DNA of 7,118 nucleotides from an uncultured Pedobacter sp. (GTDB taxonomy: Bacteria > Bacteroidota > Bacteroidia > Sphingobacteriales > Sphingobacteriaceae): positions 1 through 7,118 of the forward strand of contig CAMLDJ010000283.1 in NCBI GenBank assembly GCA_946478755.1, written 5' to 3'. The notes below the pieces were generated by a model that was not told the origin of the DNA, did no database searches, and worked only from the letters and a program-made list of their open reading frames with translations. Below, piece after piece: positions 1-7,118 of this stretch; the stretch's first letter is position 1, and each line of letters opens with the position of its first letter. Both the position numbers and the translations under genes were made by a program.

Positions 1-48
1 CGAGATTAGCTTCCGTGACTGGAGTTCAGACGTGTGCTCTTCCGATCT
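1..48 (+). other. Illumina P7/Read 2 adapter with index (artefact)
   Basis: Bases 15-48 match the full 34-base Illumina TruSeq-type Read 2 adapter, which begins GTGACTGGAGTTC and ends GCTCTTCCGATCT. Bases 1-6 (CGAGAT) are the end of the P7 primer, and bases 7-14 (TAGCTTCC) sit exactly where the 8-base i7 index belongs. The order P7 tail, index, adapter, insert is that of a library molecule, so this is untrimmed sequencing adapter left at a contig end. The open reading frame of the receptor gene runs without a break up to base 49 and then meets the adapter, so the natural sequence starts there. Nothing biological should be read into these bases. Confidence 0.97.
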
Positions 49-2145
49 CCTTGAATAACCAAAAGATACAGCACCACGTGCTACCATATTTTTGGTCAGG
101 TCATATTTACCCTGCAGGTTTGGCAAGAACTTGGTATAGTTGTAGGTGGAGTTAACCGGTACCGATGAAGTCAGGTTGCCATCACCATCCTGATTTACCA
201 GCTTCGCATCATAATCTACATCGGTTCGCTCCACCCGCAAACCGCCAATCAGCATAAGTCTTTTAAACTGGATACGGTTCATCAGGTATCCGGCCACTAC
301 ATTTTCATCTGCGTCATAAAAATAGGAATCAATGGATATCTGGCTCAGATCAGCGCTTTGCGTAAAAAGTGAGGGGTTGTTTGCAAAAAAGCCCAATGTT
401 GCCTCCTTATCTACACCTAAACCGAAGCTGATGTTGTCATCCAGGAAGTCTGCGGAAACCTCCGGATCACCCTTAAAATTGTTCAGGTTGCCCACATCTG
501 CCGGACCGCTATAATTGGCTACAAAGGTACTTGCCGGTCTGAAACGTTTATTGTTCATCCTTTTAACTTTAGCACCCATCTTAAAAAAAGCATCGTTATT
601 GCCTATTTTGTAGGGATAAGTCATGTTGACACGGGCTACAAAATTGCGTCCTTCAGTTTTAAAATCATTCGCCTCAATGGTATTGTACCGATACAGGGCA
701 GCATTGTTCTTAGCATCTGTAGAACCCGTTGCCTGGATATAGTCGCCGGAAATAGCAGTTATGGTCAGCGGTACATTTCCTGTAACATAGTTGTAGGCAG
801 CTGCCCGCTGGTCGAACTTCGAAGCCGTCAGGAATATACCTCCGTCCAGCTTCACCCTACTGAGCATCGTTTCGCCTTCCAGGCTGAAATTGATATTATT
901 GTTTCGCATCTGTCTGTCCAGCACCTCATTATAGCCACGCCCCCGACTGGTGGTATACACACCATTTACCAGTGTGGTATTAGCGGTTTGCATACGGGTA
1001 CGCTTGCGATAGCGTGTAGCATCGTTATCCAGGCTGGTAAAAGTTAAATTGGCCACAACAGAGGTTGTAGGGCTAAAGTTGTAATCAATGGTCGTCGTTG
1101 CTCCCATGCGGGTACGTTCATTCTCCAGGTAAACCAGGCGGATATCTGTAGGAAAATAGATCTTTCCCTTTCCGTCAGCGAAATCCTTCTGCTGCCATTG
1201 CTGGGCATTGATCTCATCATAGCCGTTATTGGTTTTGTAATAACTGCCGGACACCGTGACCCCCATTTTCCCATTCGGAAGCTCATCTGTTGCACCATAG
1301 CGACGGCCGAAACTGATGTTACCGATGCCATTGGAGTTGTCGCGCAGTTTGTTGTATCCGCCACCAAGGTCTACAGACAACTGTGGCTTCAAACCAATTG
1401 CTGTTGGTGTTTTTAAGTTGATCGCACCGGCGATGGCATCGCCATCCAGGTCCGGGGTTAAGGTTTTAATGACCTCCATGGAAGCCAGCACATTGGCAGG
1501 AACCAGGTCTAACTGCGCATTACGCTGCCCCAACTCCTGTGTACTCATGATTTGTTCTCCATTGATGTTGATGTTGGTGTAACCACCAGGTGTACCACGT
1601 AACTGTACGGTAGAACCTTCGCCCTGTTCGCGTCCAATGGTGACCCCCGGAAGCCTTTGCAACGATTCAGCTACATTAAGATCCGGAAAACGGCCCATCA
1701 GGTCGGCAGAGATCACCTGCTTGATGTTGTCTGCATTTCTCTGCTGGTTCAGCGCCTTTTGCTGCCCTTCGATCACACCAGATACGGTTATCCCGCTCAG
1801 CGCAACAATGCTGCTGACCATCCTGATGTTCTGTACCTGGGTCTGCCCCGCTTTCACCTCTACATTCGTTTCAACGGGGTTAAAGCCCATATAAAATACA
1901 GCAACCACATAAAGCCCAGGCTTCAGGTCATTGAGTTGAAAATCGCCGCTCGTGCTGCTGGAAACACCTTTATTGGTACCTTTAATTTTAACAGAAGCAC
2001 CCGGCAGCGCTCCACCCCGCTCATCAATCACTTTACCCCTGATGTTGCCGACGGACTGTGCATGTGCAGTGAAGCTCATCCCTGCAGCCGAAATGGTGAC
2101 CGCTAATATCCACATGAGATACGATTTAAAAATAGATTTTTTCAT
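49..2145 (-). CDS. TonB-dependent receptor, TIGR01782-like, 3' end missing
   Basis: Outer-membrane active transporter that would import glycan fragments (or another ligand) using TonB-ExbBD energy. The frame is open for 699 codons from the ATG at 2145 to the adapter junction at 49, with no stop, so the C-terminal part of the barrel is missing; I expect roughly 150-300 residues lost, judging from family length. Seen in the translation: a signal peptide (MKKSIFKSYLMWILAV, ending in AHAQ at about residue 30); a carboxypeptidase-D-like regulatory domain at about 34-110 (IRGKVIDERGGALPGASV, then GDFQLNDLKPGLYVV); a plug domain at about 135-250 with FPDLNVAESLQRLPGVTI, VQLRGTPGG, LDLVPANVLASMEVIKT and TPDLDGDAIAGAINLKT; then an aromatic-rich beta-barrel. 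The plug motifs are those I associate with the TIGR01782 (Xanthomonas/Caulobacter-type) receptors rather than SusC. It is the last gene of the visible operon, 41 bases after the toroid protein gene. The ligand is not readable; linkage to three exported hydrolases suggests an oligosaccharide. Confidence 0.94.
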
Positions 2146-2186
2146 GACAAGTTCTTTTTTGAGTTTGGCTTTGGTTGATATATTGG
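2146..2186 (-). other. Intergenic gap and A-rich translation start region
   Basis: This is the only gap between genes in the window, 41 bases. Read on the minus strand it is A-rich and ends AAAAAAGAACTTGTC directly before the receptor ATG. There is no GGAGG-like ribosome binding site, which fits Bacteroidota, where A-rich leaders commonly serve instead. I see no hairpin followed by a T-run that would act as a terminator and no convincing Bacteroidota promoter (TTTG plus TAnnTTTG), so the receptor is probably co-transcribed with the upstream enzymes. An internal weak promoter cannot be excluded. Confidence 0.4.
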
Positions 2187-3440
2187 TTAGTTCTGGAATG
2201 ATTTAAATTTGTAGTAACCACTTAAAAAGCGGAGTGCGAAGCTGGTTCCGATGTCGCGGTTGACCAGCCATACCTTGCCCTTGGACCGTGTTCGGGTTTC
2301 AATGACCTGGCCTCTGAGATTTTTATCGGGATGATCTTCCGCAAAACGGTTGTGCAGCAGCCAGTAGGCCGATTTTTCGATATTGGCATCAAATTCCGTA
2401 TAGCCGTATCCGGATAGCTGCATCCAGACAATACCGGAAAGGGCAACCTCAGATCCGGTTACAGAGCCCTTATCCGGTGCTTTACCGTCAGTGTAATTGT
2501 CATAATACATGGTGCCATCCTTTTGTTGTGCCTTGGCATGGGTACGCGCAGTTTTAGCCGCGCCTTCCAGGTACTTTTTATCTTTCGTGAGCACATAGGC
2601 CTCTATCAGGGATTCCGCATACCAAAGGTTGAACCGGGGATGGAAGGAATGTACCGCTTTAAAATTGGGCATAAAATCAGACCATATCCCGTTTTCATCC
2701 TGCAGCTTCAGCAGGCTGTTACACAGGTTGATAAAAGCATCCTTAAAAGCCTTATTTCCGGAAAATGTATAGGCATCCTTAAAGAGTGAGCCCTCCGTAT
2801 TCGGACGAGAAACATCGAATAAAGTCTGTTCCCCTACTTTTTTGTCTTTCCAGAACCGACTGTATTCCTTCTGCACTTCGCCGGTTTTGAGATCAACATT
2901 GTCGTAACATACCCCTTTTTCTGCGTCGTACATATTTTTAATCATCCATTCTGCCGCTTCTGTAGCTGTTCTTGCATATTTTTTGTCCCCGGTTACCCTG
3001 CTCAGCTCATAGATGCCGGGGCTGCCATCAGAAATGGTGGCAAAAACAATGACATCATCGCCAATAAAATCGCCATGTGTAGCACCGAGCATACCTTTCA
3101 GTTTAGGATGGTCTTTGATCTGCAGGCCGATCCAGTAATCCCCTGCTTTTCTGGCTGCGTTTAACCAGTTTTCATTGCCCCTGATCTTATACCCTGCCAG
3201 CAGGGCATTGATTGCCTGCCCGGTATGCCAGGGTACTTCATAAGGATACCATTTGCCTTCGGTAAGGTTGTAATCACAGCGCGACTTACCCTGTTCATCC
3301 AGGATCACATTGACAATACAATTTGCGGTCTGGTCAATCGCAGTAACAATTTCTTCCCTTTTAACCTGGGAAGCGGCAGGATGAGCGGCGCTAACAAAAG
3401 TGGCCAGGATCATACTGGTCAGGATCTTAATCTGCTTCAT
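2187..3440 (-). CDS. Secreted (alpha/alpha) toroid, putative glycoside hydrolase
   Basis: A predicted exported protein of 417 residues. The ATG at 3440 gives a classical signal peptide (MKQIKILTSMILATFVSAA, cleavage near ASQ at about residue 25). An in-frame ATG at 3458 would add MLTRTV in front and looks less natural. The mature part is mainly helical with repeated helix-loop units carrying aromatic and acidic residues, for example PWHTGQAINALLAGY (70-84), ARKAGDYWIGLQ (96-107), HGDFIGDD (122-129), FATISDGSPGIYELSRVTGD (133-152), SRPNTEGSLFKDAY (211-224), HSFHPRFNLWYAESLIEAY (264-282), GSVTGSEVALSGIVW (325-339) and NRDIGTSFALRFL (394-406). This layout and length suit the six-hairpin glycosidase superfamily, which includes GH88, GH105 and related uronate-acting families. 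I do not recognise the exact family and cannot assign catalytic acids; D138, E216, D255 and the two histidines in HSFHPRF are only candidates. Its start overlaps the end of the GH20 gene by 14 bases, so it very likely acts on the same glycan. Confidence 0.62.
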   Translation of the reverse strand: MKQIKILTSMILATFVSAAHPAASQVKREEIVTAIDQTANCIVNVILDEQGKSRCDYNLTEGKWYPYEVPWHTGQAINALLAGYKIRGNENWLNAARKAGDYWIGLQIKDHPKLKGMLGATHGDFIGDDVIVFATISDGSPGIYELSRVTGDKKYARTATEAAEWMIKNMYDAEKGVCYDNVDLKTGEVQKEYSRFWKDKKVGEQTLFDVSRPNTEGSLFKDAYTFSGNKAFKDAFINLCNSLLKLQDENGIWSDFMPNFKAVHSFHPRFNLWYAESLIEAYVLTKDKKYLEGAAKTARTHAKAQQKDGTMYYDNYTDGKAPDKGSVTGSEVALSGIVWMQLSGYGYTEFDANIEKSAYWLLHNRFAEDHPDKNLRGQVIETRTRSKGKVWLVNRDIGTSFALRFLSGYYKFKSFQN

Positions 3441-5958
3441 GACTGTTCTGGTTAGCATTGATGGTATATTTGTGTTTGTGGTTGGTTACTGGTTCTGTGG
3501 TGTCCAGCCGAAAAGTGAAAGCTGCATTGGCCGCCTTGCTTTTTACCTTCAACAGGATATAATTGGTTCCTGCGTTTAATGACAGGTTATAGGATTTTTC
3601 TTTGGGCAGCAGCATGTTCCCACTGGGAAGCCTTTCGCTTTCCGAAACCTGGTTCCCGTTGCAGAAAAGTTGAACAATACTATCGTTTCCTACCCTGGCC
3701 GGCAGCTGCCTGTCATTTTCGGTAGATATGGTGCAAAACGCGTAGACATAAGCGTCATCAGACAGGTTTTTAAATTTATCGACGATGCCCCCGTTATCGG
3801 TGTTGTATTTCATCCAACGGAATGATTTCTCCTTGTACTGTGCAATATCACCGGGCTTAGGCGGCTGGTTTGCCGCCTGATCTTCTGAGTACATAAACGC
3901 AGGAAATACATTTGAATCACCCTTAAAAGGTCCGCTTAACAACCAGAAATTGAAATAATACCGTTCGCTTAACACGACATTTAATCCGATGGTGGCAGCC
4001 GGAGGGATTTGGCTGCCGGCTTTATTCAAAGCAAGCAGCTGATCTTCAAGCGCGGTTAACGCAGCAATACGGGTTTGGTAAGGTTTTAACGCGTATTCCA
4101 GGGTATAGGGTTGATTTTCACTATTCCATTTAAGTTGAAAATCGGCTTTCATAACCACATATCTGTTTTTTAAAGCCTTTATGGAAGCGATGCGCTCGTT
4201 AAAACCGTTCCAACGGGCCGGGGATTTACCCCGGTTCTTCGCATACCATTTTGCCAGTGCTGCAATTTCGTTCCTGGTATCGAAAATCAATTTGTACCGT
4301 TCTAATGTGTATTTCAGCGTGGCCAGATCAGAAAGGTTTCTGACGGGCCTGGCCGAACGCAGGAACTGTGCAGCTTCATTGACCAGCCGGAGCCCTGCAG
4401 GTACATCCTTATTGTTGAGGATAAGGGTTTCGCCATCAACTGGTAAAATGTGCTGCCACCAGATCTCATGGGTCAGGTTATAGGTTAGTGGCAGGTCTCT
4501 CAACTCCATTAGCTTTCCAACAGCTTTCACATAAGCCCCATTTGCGGTTCCATAAGCGGCTTTTTCATAGCGCAGATCAAATTCATCGTTAAAAACAGCT
4601 TTCACATTCCAGCTTTTCTCTGCCGCCATATAAACGCCATACCAGTCTTCCGAGAACAGCTGATCACCACCTTCATCCCAGATTGTGGTATAAGCACCAA
4701 TGGCACCTTCCCGGTACCCCTCGTCGATAAAACCATTGATATTGGCTTTGGCCATGGCCAGATCAGGAAACAGCCTGTTGGTATTCAAAATACCCGGGCA
4801 AACCATAAACCTCAGGTTCCTTTTAACAAAAGGGTCTATCCATTTGCTATAGGATTCAGGATCGCCATATTCCCAGGTCATATAAACAATATCTTTGGGC
4901 AGCATGTCCAGAATCTCCTCATGCTGCAGGGCGATATCACCCCACATCATCAGTTTCTTGCCGTTCTTCTTCAGCACCTCATAAAGGAATTTCAAGTGAT
5001 CCGCATAGAACTTAGCGAGCCCTATACTATCCGTATACTTTTTAGATTTCCCTTTGCCCAGATCAAAGGTTTCATCGCAGTTGACATTGAAATAAGGGGA
5101 ACTGAAGGCACCGCACATCTCGGTGATCACACTTTCCAGGAAATGTCTGGCTTTAGGGTCGAGCGGCGAGATCATGGTAGCCGTTTCCCCCATCGACCGG
5201 TATTGCGGCAGGGAAAGGATGTTACTGAAATGCCCGAAGGACTGGAAACTTCCGATCAGCTGCATATGGAATTTTGCCGCATAGGCATCCAGTTCTTTCA
5301 CATCGGCAATGGTCAGCTTTCCATCTGCAGGGGCAAAATCAGGGTAAGACTTTGTCTGGATGACATGCTCAATATAAAACGACAAGCCATTTATCTTTAA
5401 AGCGGCCATCCTTTCAATCTGCTGTTTAATATAAGCGACTTTTGAAATGGGACCGCGACTGATATCGTCAAATATCACCCGATGCGGCAAAGAGGGCCAG
5501 TCGGCGATAAGCAGTTCTTTGTTCCAGCCTCCCTCCCTCAATTGCTTCAGAGTTTGCAGTCCGTAAAACAATCCTGTTTCCGTATTGGCCAGCAATAGCT
5601 GCTCTTTCCTGTTCAGGACAAGCACATACCCCTCCTTCCCGATCTGTATTTTCCAGTTGATCTTCATTTGACTGGCATAGGCTGTTATCCGGGCATCCAA
5701 TTGTTTGTTGCGACCGGTTAAGCCCAGCTTGACCTCGACTGTCGTTTTTGATTTAGTGGCTGTAAATCCGCTGACCTCAGCCAGGCGTTTCAACATGGCG
5801 GCATCTATACCAGCCCCGCTAATAGCAATCGATTCCAGCTTCAGGGTAGCGAGGCCCTGTTGTACATGCTGGGGATAAGGGATAACCGGAACATCTGCTG
5901 CAAACAGGCTTGCGTTCAGCAATAAGAGCAAGATGAATAGGTTAAATCTGCTGGTCAT
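3427..5958 (-). CDS. GH20-type beta-N-acetylhexosaminidase-like enzyme
   Basis: An exported 843-residue enzyme expected to remove terminal beta-linked N-acetylhexosamine (GlcNAc or GalNAc) by substrate-assisted catalysis. Seen: a hydrophobic signal peptide (residues 1-20, cut near LFA-AD); a GH20b-like N-terminal domain at about 25-150, starting VIPYPQHVQ and containing TETGLFYGLQTLKQL; and a TIM-barrel catalytic domain at about 155-470. The catalytic Asp-Glu pair is D295-E296 in FNVNCDETFDLGKGKS, which replaces the common HxGGDE form. Further barrel motifs are LMMWGD (336-341), TWEYGD (361-366) and TTIWDEGGDQLF (424-435). A helical linker (about 500-650) precedes a C-terminal beta-sandwich at about 665-820 (FWLLSGPF, LFCNGNQVSESE, AGTNYILLKVKSK) that resembles galactose-binding-like carbohydrate modules. 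The divergent motif recalls the streptococcal GcnA/GH20C branch, from memory only. Its ATG overlaps the stop of the upstream GH28-like gene as ATGA, which suggests translational coupling. The last 20 or so polar residues look like a non-conserved tail reaching into the next gene. Confidence 0.88.
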   Translation of the reverse strand: MTSRFNLFILLLLLNASLFAADVPVIPYPQHVQQGLATLKLESIAISGAGIDAAMLKRLAEVSGFTATKSKTTVEVKLGLTGRNKQLDARITAYASQMKINWKIQIGKEGYVLVLNRKEQLLLANTETGLFYGLQTLKQLREGGWNKELLIADWPSLPHRVIFDDISRGPISKVAYIKQQIERMAALKINGLSFYIEHVIQTKSYPDFAPADGKLTIADVKELDAYAAKFHMQLIGSFQSFGHFSNILSLPQYRSMGETATMISPLDPKARHFLESVITEMCGAFSSPYFNVNCDETFDLGKGKSKKYTDSIGLAKFYADHLKFLYEVLKKNGKKLMMWGDIALQHEEILDMLPKDIVYMTWEYGDPESYSKWIDPFVKRNLRFMVCPGILNTNRLFPDLAMAKANINGFIDEGYREGAIGAYTTIWDEGGDQLFSEDWYGVYMAAEKSWNVKAVFNDEFDLRYEKAAYGTANGAYVKAVGKLMELRDLPLTYNLTHEIWWQHILPVDGETLILNNKDVPAGLRLVNEAAQFLRSARPVRNLSDLATLKYTLERYKLIFDTRNEIAALAKWYAKNRGKSPARWNGFNERIASIKALKNRYVVMKADFQLKWNSENQPYTLEYALKPYQTRIAALTALEDQLLALNKAGSQIPPAATIGLNVVLSERYYFNFWLLSGPFKGDSNVFPAFMYSEDQAANQPPKPGDIAQYKEKSFRWMKYNTDNGGIVDKFKNLSDDAYVYAFCTISTENDRQLPARVGNDSIVQLFCNGNQVSESERLPSGNMLLPKEKSYNLSLNAGTNYILLKVKSKAANAAFTFRLDTTEPVTNHKHKYTINANQNSHEAD

Positions 5959-7118
5959 TTTTTGATGGTTTGGTTGCTGGCTGATTTAATTTTCGGATGC
6001 TGGTTATTGGTTACTGCCAGACCGGTAACTGAACCATCCTGCCAGATGAAATGTTTTGCAGGACTATATACTGAATTTGATGTGATCAGGCCATTCGCTG
6101 TGTTTTTCAAATAGATCGCTGCATTGGTATTGACTGTACTTTGCATCGTTGTGCCTGTTATCTCAAAATCGCTGGTATTCTCCAGGGCAATGGCAGGTCG
6201 CTCATCACTTGAAGTAAAAGAGCACCTGATATTATTTAACCTGATGCCTTTCACCTGTTTGATAAACAATCCGTAAGCTGGCAGGGGACCAAACATGGTC
6301 GCTTCAGGGTATTGATCAGCCAGGGTTTCCAACTTTCGGAACATGGCATCTGCTTTTGCACCACCCGAACCGGACAGGGTAATATTACTCAGCGAAACAT
6401 TTTCGATGAGGGCGTTTTCCAGTCCGATTATAGAACTGCCGGTCATATCGGCCCCGGTAGCGGTCACATTTGACAGGTGTATGTTCCTGGCGATGCCAAT
6501 GCCTGGTGCACTGGCATTGTCCGTATGTTTCCTTGCCCTATTGCCCAGCCGGATAAATAAAGGTACCTGCGGACCATCGATCAGCACATTGCTGATGCTG
6601 ATGTTTTCCATAATACCCCCATCTACCATTTCCAGTGAAATGCCACTGTTGCCAGCAGGTTTACCATAAATGGTGGTCAGCTGTGCCGATGGCTTGATCA
6701 CAATATTGCTGACCGTCACATTCCTGAAACCACCTGTAGATTCCGTCCCGAATTTTAATCCGTTACAGTGACTGCTGAATACACAGTTGCTGATCACTAT
6801 ATTTTCTGATATGAGCCTGGAAGTACTTTTAAGCGTGAGGCCATCATCATCAGAATCTCCCTTCACATTGGTGATCAGGACATTTTTGCAGCCGTCAATA
6901 TCCATCATGTCGTTATTTTTGTTCGAATGGTTCCAGATGCTGATGCCATCAATCAGGACATCTTCGCAACCCAGGTAATGCTGCATCCAGAAAGCGGAAT
7001 TGCGCAGGTGTACCTGTTTAACACTTACTTTTTTACAGGCCACAAACCAGATCAGGTAAGGCCTGTTCCTGTAGCGGTCCGGTTTTTTCAGGGTGTTGAT
7101 CTCGAAACTGGCGCCTTG
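5955..7118 (-). CDS. GH28-like beta-helix protein, 5' end outside window
   Basis: The frame is open for 387 codons from the right edge to a TGA at 5955-5957. The N-terminus, including any signal peptide, is beyond the window. A GTG at 7043 lies in frame, but 25 codons before it already continue the fold (RPYLIWFVACKKV), so it is not the start. The protein is a ladder of short beta-helix turns such as CEDVLIDGISI, CKNVLITNV, ENIVISNCVF, RNVTVSNIVI and ENISISNVLI. It aligns with polygalacturonase-type GH28 enzymes. Counting from the first visible residue, NND (68-70) stands for NTD and DDDGLTLKS (90-98) for the QDDCIAIKS segment, so the three catalytic aspartates D70, D91 and D92 are kept. The GHG histidine position reads C118-N119-G120 in CNGLKFGTES, and no RIK motif is seen. 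The family hydrolyses alpha-linked galacturonic acid or related sugars by inversion; the actual substrate here is uncertain. It is the first visible gene of the operon. Confidence 0.83.
   Translation of the reverse strand, partial: QGASFEINTLKKPDRYRNRPYLIWFVACKKVSVKQVHLRNSAFWMQHYLGCEDVLIDGISIWNHSNKNNDMMDIDGCKNVLITNVKGDSDDDGLTLKSTSRLISENIVISNCVFSSHCNGLKFGTESTGGFRNVTVSNIVIKPSAQLTTIYGKPAGNSGISLEMVDGGIMENISISNVLIDGPQVPLFIRLGNRARKHTDNASAPGIGIARNIHLSNVTATGADMTGSSIIGLENALIENVSLSNITLSGSGGAKADAMFRKLETLADQYPEATMFGPLPAYGLFIKQVKGIRLNNIRCSFTSSDERPAIALENTSDFEITGTTMQSTVNTNAAIYLKNTANGLITSNSVYSPAKHFIWQDGSVTGLAVTNNQHPKIKSASNQTIKK

Noticed and set aside
1044..1367. Minus-strand open frame of 107 codons inside the receptor
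   Set aside because: It is an alternative frame within the receptor barrel and plug; the receptor frame is continuous and rich in family motifs.
1558..1580. Short tandem pattern (TTGATG/TTGATG/TTGGTG) that could be a microrepeat
   Set aside because: It encodes the receptor plug motif TNININGE, a conserved segment, so the repetition follows from the protein sequence.
1657..2106. Plus-strand open frame of 149 codons
   Set aside because: It is antisense to the signal, carboxypeptidase-like and plug regions of the receptor and has no recognisable protein features.
49..2145. Calling the receptor SusC or RagA because of its carboxypeptidase-like N-terminal domain in a sugar locus
   Set aside because: The plug region has PDLNVAESLQRLPGV and TPDLDGDAIAGAINL, which fit TIGR01782-like receptors, and no SusC-type signature or adjacent SusD gene is seen.
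4921..5400. Plus-strand open frame of 159 codons
   Set aside because: It lies wholly antisense to the GH20 catalytic domain, which has clear family motifs. The peptide shows no recognisable domain, and long antisense frames are common opposite real genes.
7041..7043. GTG as the start codon of the GH28-like gene
   Set aside because: The frame stays open for 25 more codons to the window edge, and those residues continue the family pattern (RPYLIWF before the helix turns). No signal peptide follows the GTG, which an exported enzyme of this type should have.
5955..7118. Periodic sequence of the beta-helix gene as a DNA repeat
   Set aside because: The periodicity is at the protein level (solenoid turns of about 20-25 residues) with little nucleotide identity between turns.

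Overview
The window is one end of an assembled contig from a Gram-negative polysaccharide degrader. It is almost certainly a member of the Bacteroidota, and by overall feel of the proteins a Sphingobacteriaceae-like genus such as Pedobacter or Mucilaginibacter; the genus is a guess. The evidence is a TonB-dependent receptor carrying the N-terminal carboxypeptidase-D-like domain typical of Bacteroidota, a run of secreted glycoside-hydrolase-like proteins, A-rich gene starts without clear Shine-Dalgarno sequences, and very tight gene packing.

The first 48 bases are not biological. They are the end of an Illumina P7 primer, an 8-base index and the complete TruSeq-type Read 2 adapter. Real sequence begins at about base 49.

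Everything else is one minus-strand operon, read from the right edge to the left: (1) a GH28-like right-handed beta-helix enzyme whose N-terminus lies beyond base 7118; (2) a GH20-type beta-N-acetylhexosaminidase-like enzyme of 843 residues with a C-terminal beta-sandwich module, starting with a 4-base ATGA overlap on gene 1; (3) a secreted protein of about 417 residues predicted to fold as an (alpha/alpha) toroid, overlapping gene 2 by 14 bases; (4) after a 41-base gap, a TonB-dependent receptor of the TIGR01782-like type, cut off at residue 699 by the adapter junction.

Together the genes look like part of a polysaccharide utilisation locus. Three exported carbohydrate-active enzymes would trim a glycan, and the outer-membrane receptor would import the products using TonB energy. 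No SusD-like lipoprotein, regulator or inner-membrane transporter is visible, and the receptor is not of the SusC type. The substrate cannot be read from the sequence. The enzyme mix hints at a glycan with uronic acid or galacturonic-type residues plus N-acetylhexosamine, which is inference. The most interesting leads are the altered active-site motifs of the GH28-like protein and the unassigned toroid enzyme. There is no RNA gene, CRISPR array, insertion sequence or clear terminator, and no intergenic stretch longer than 41 bases.
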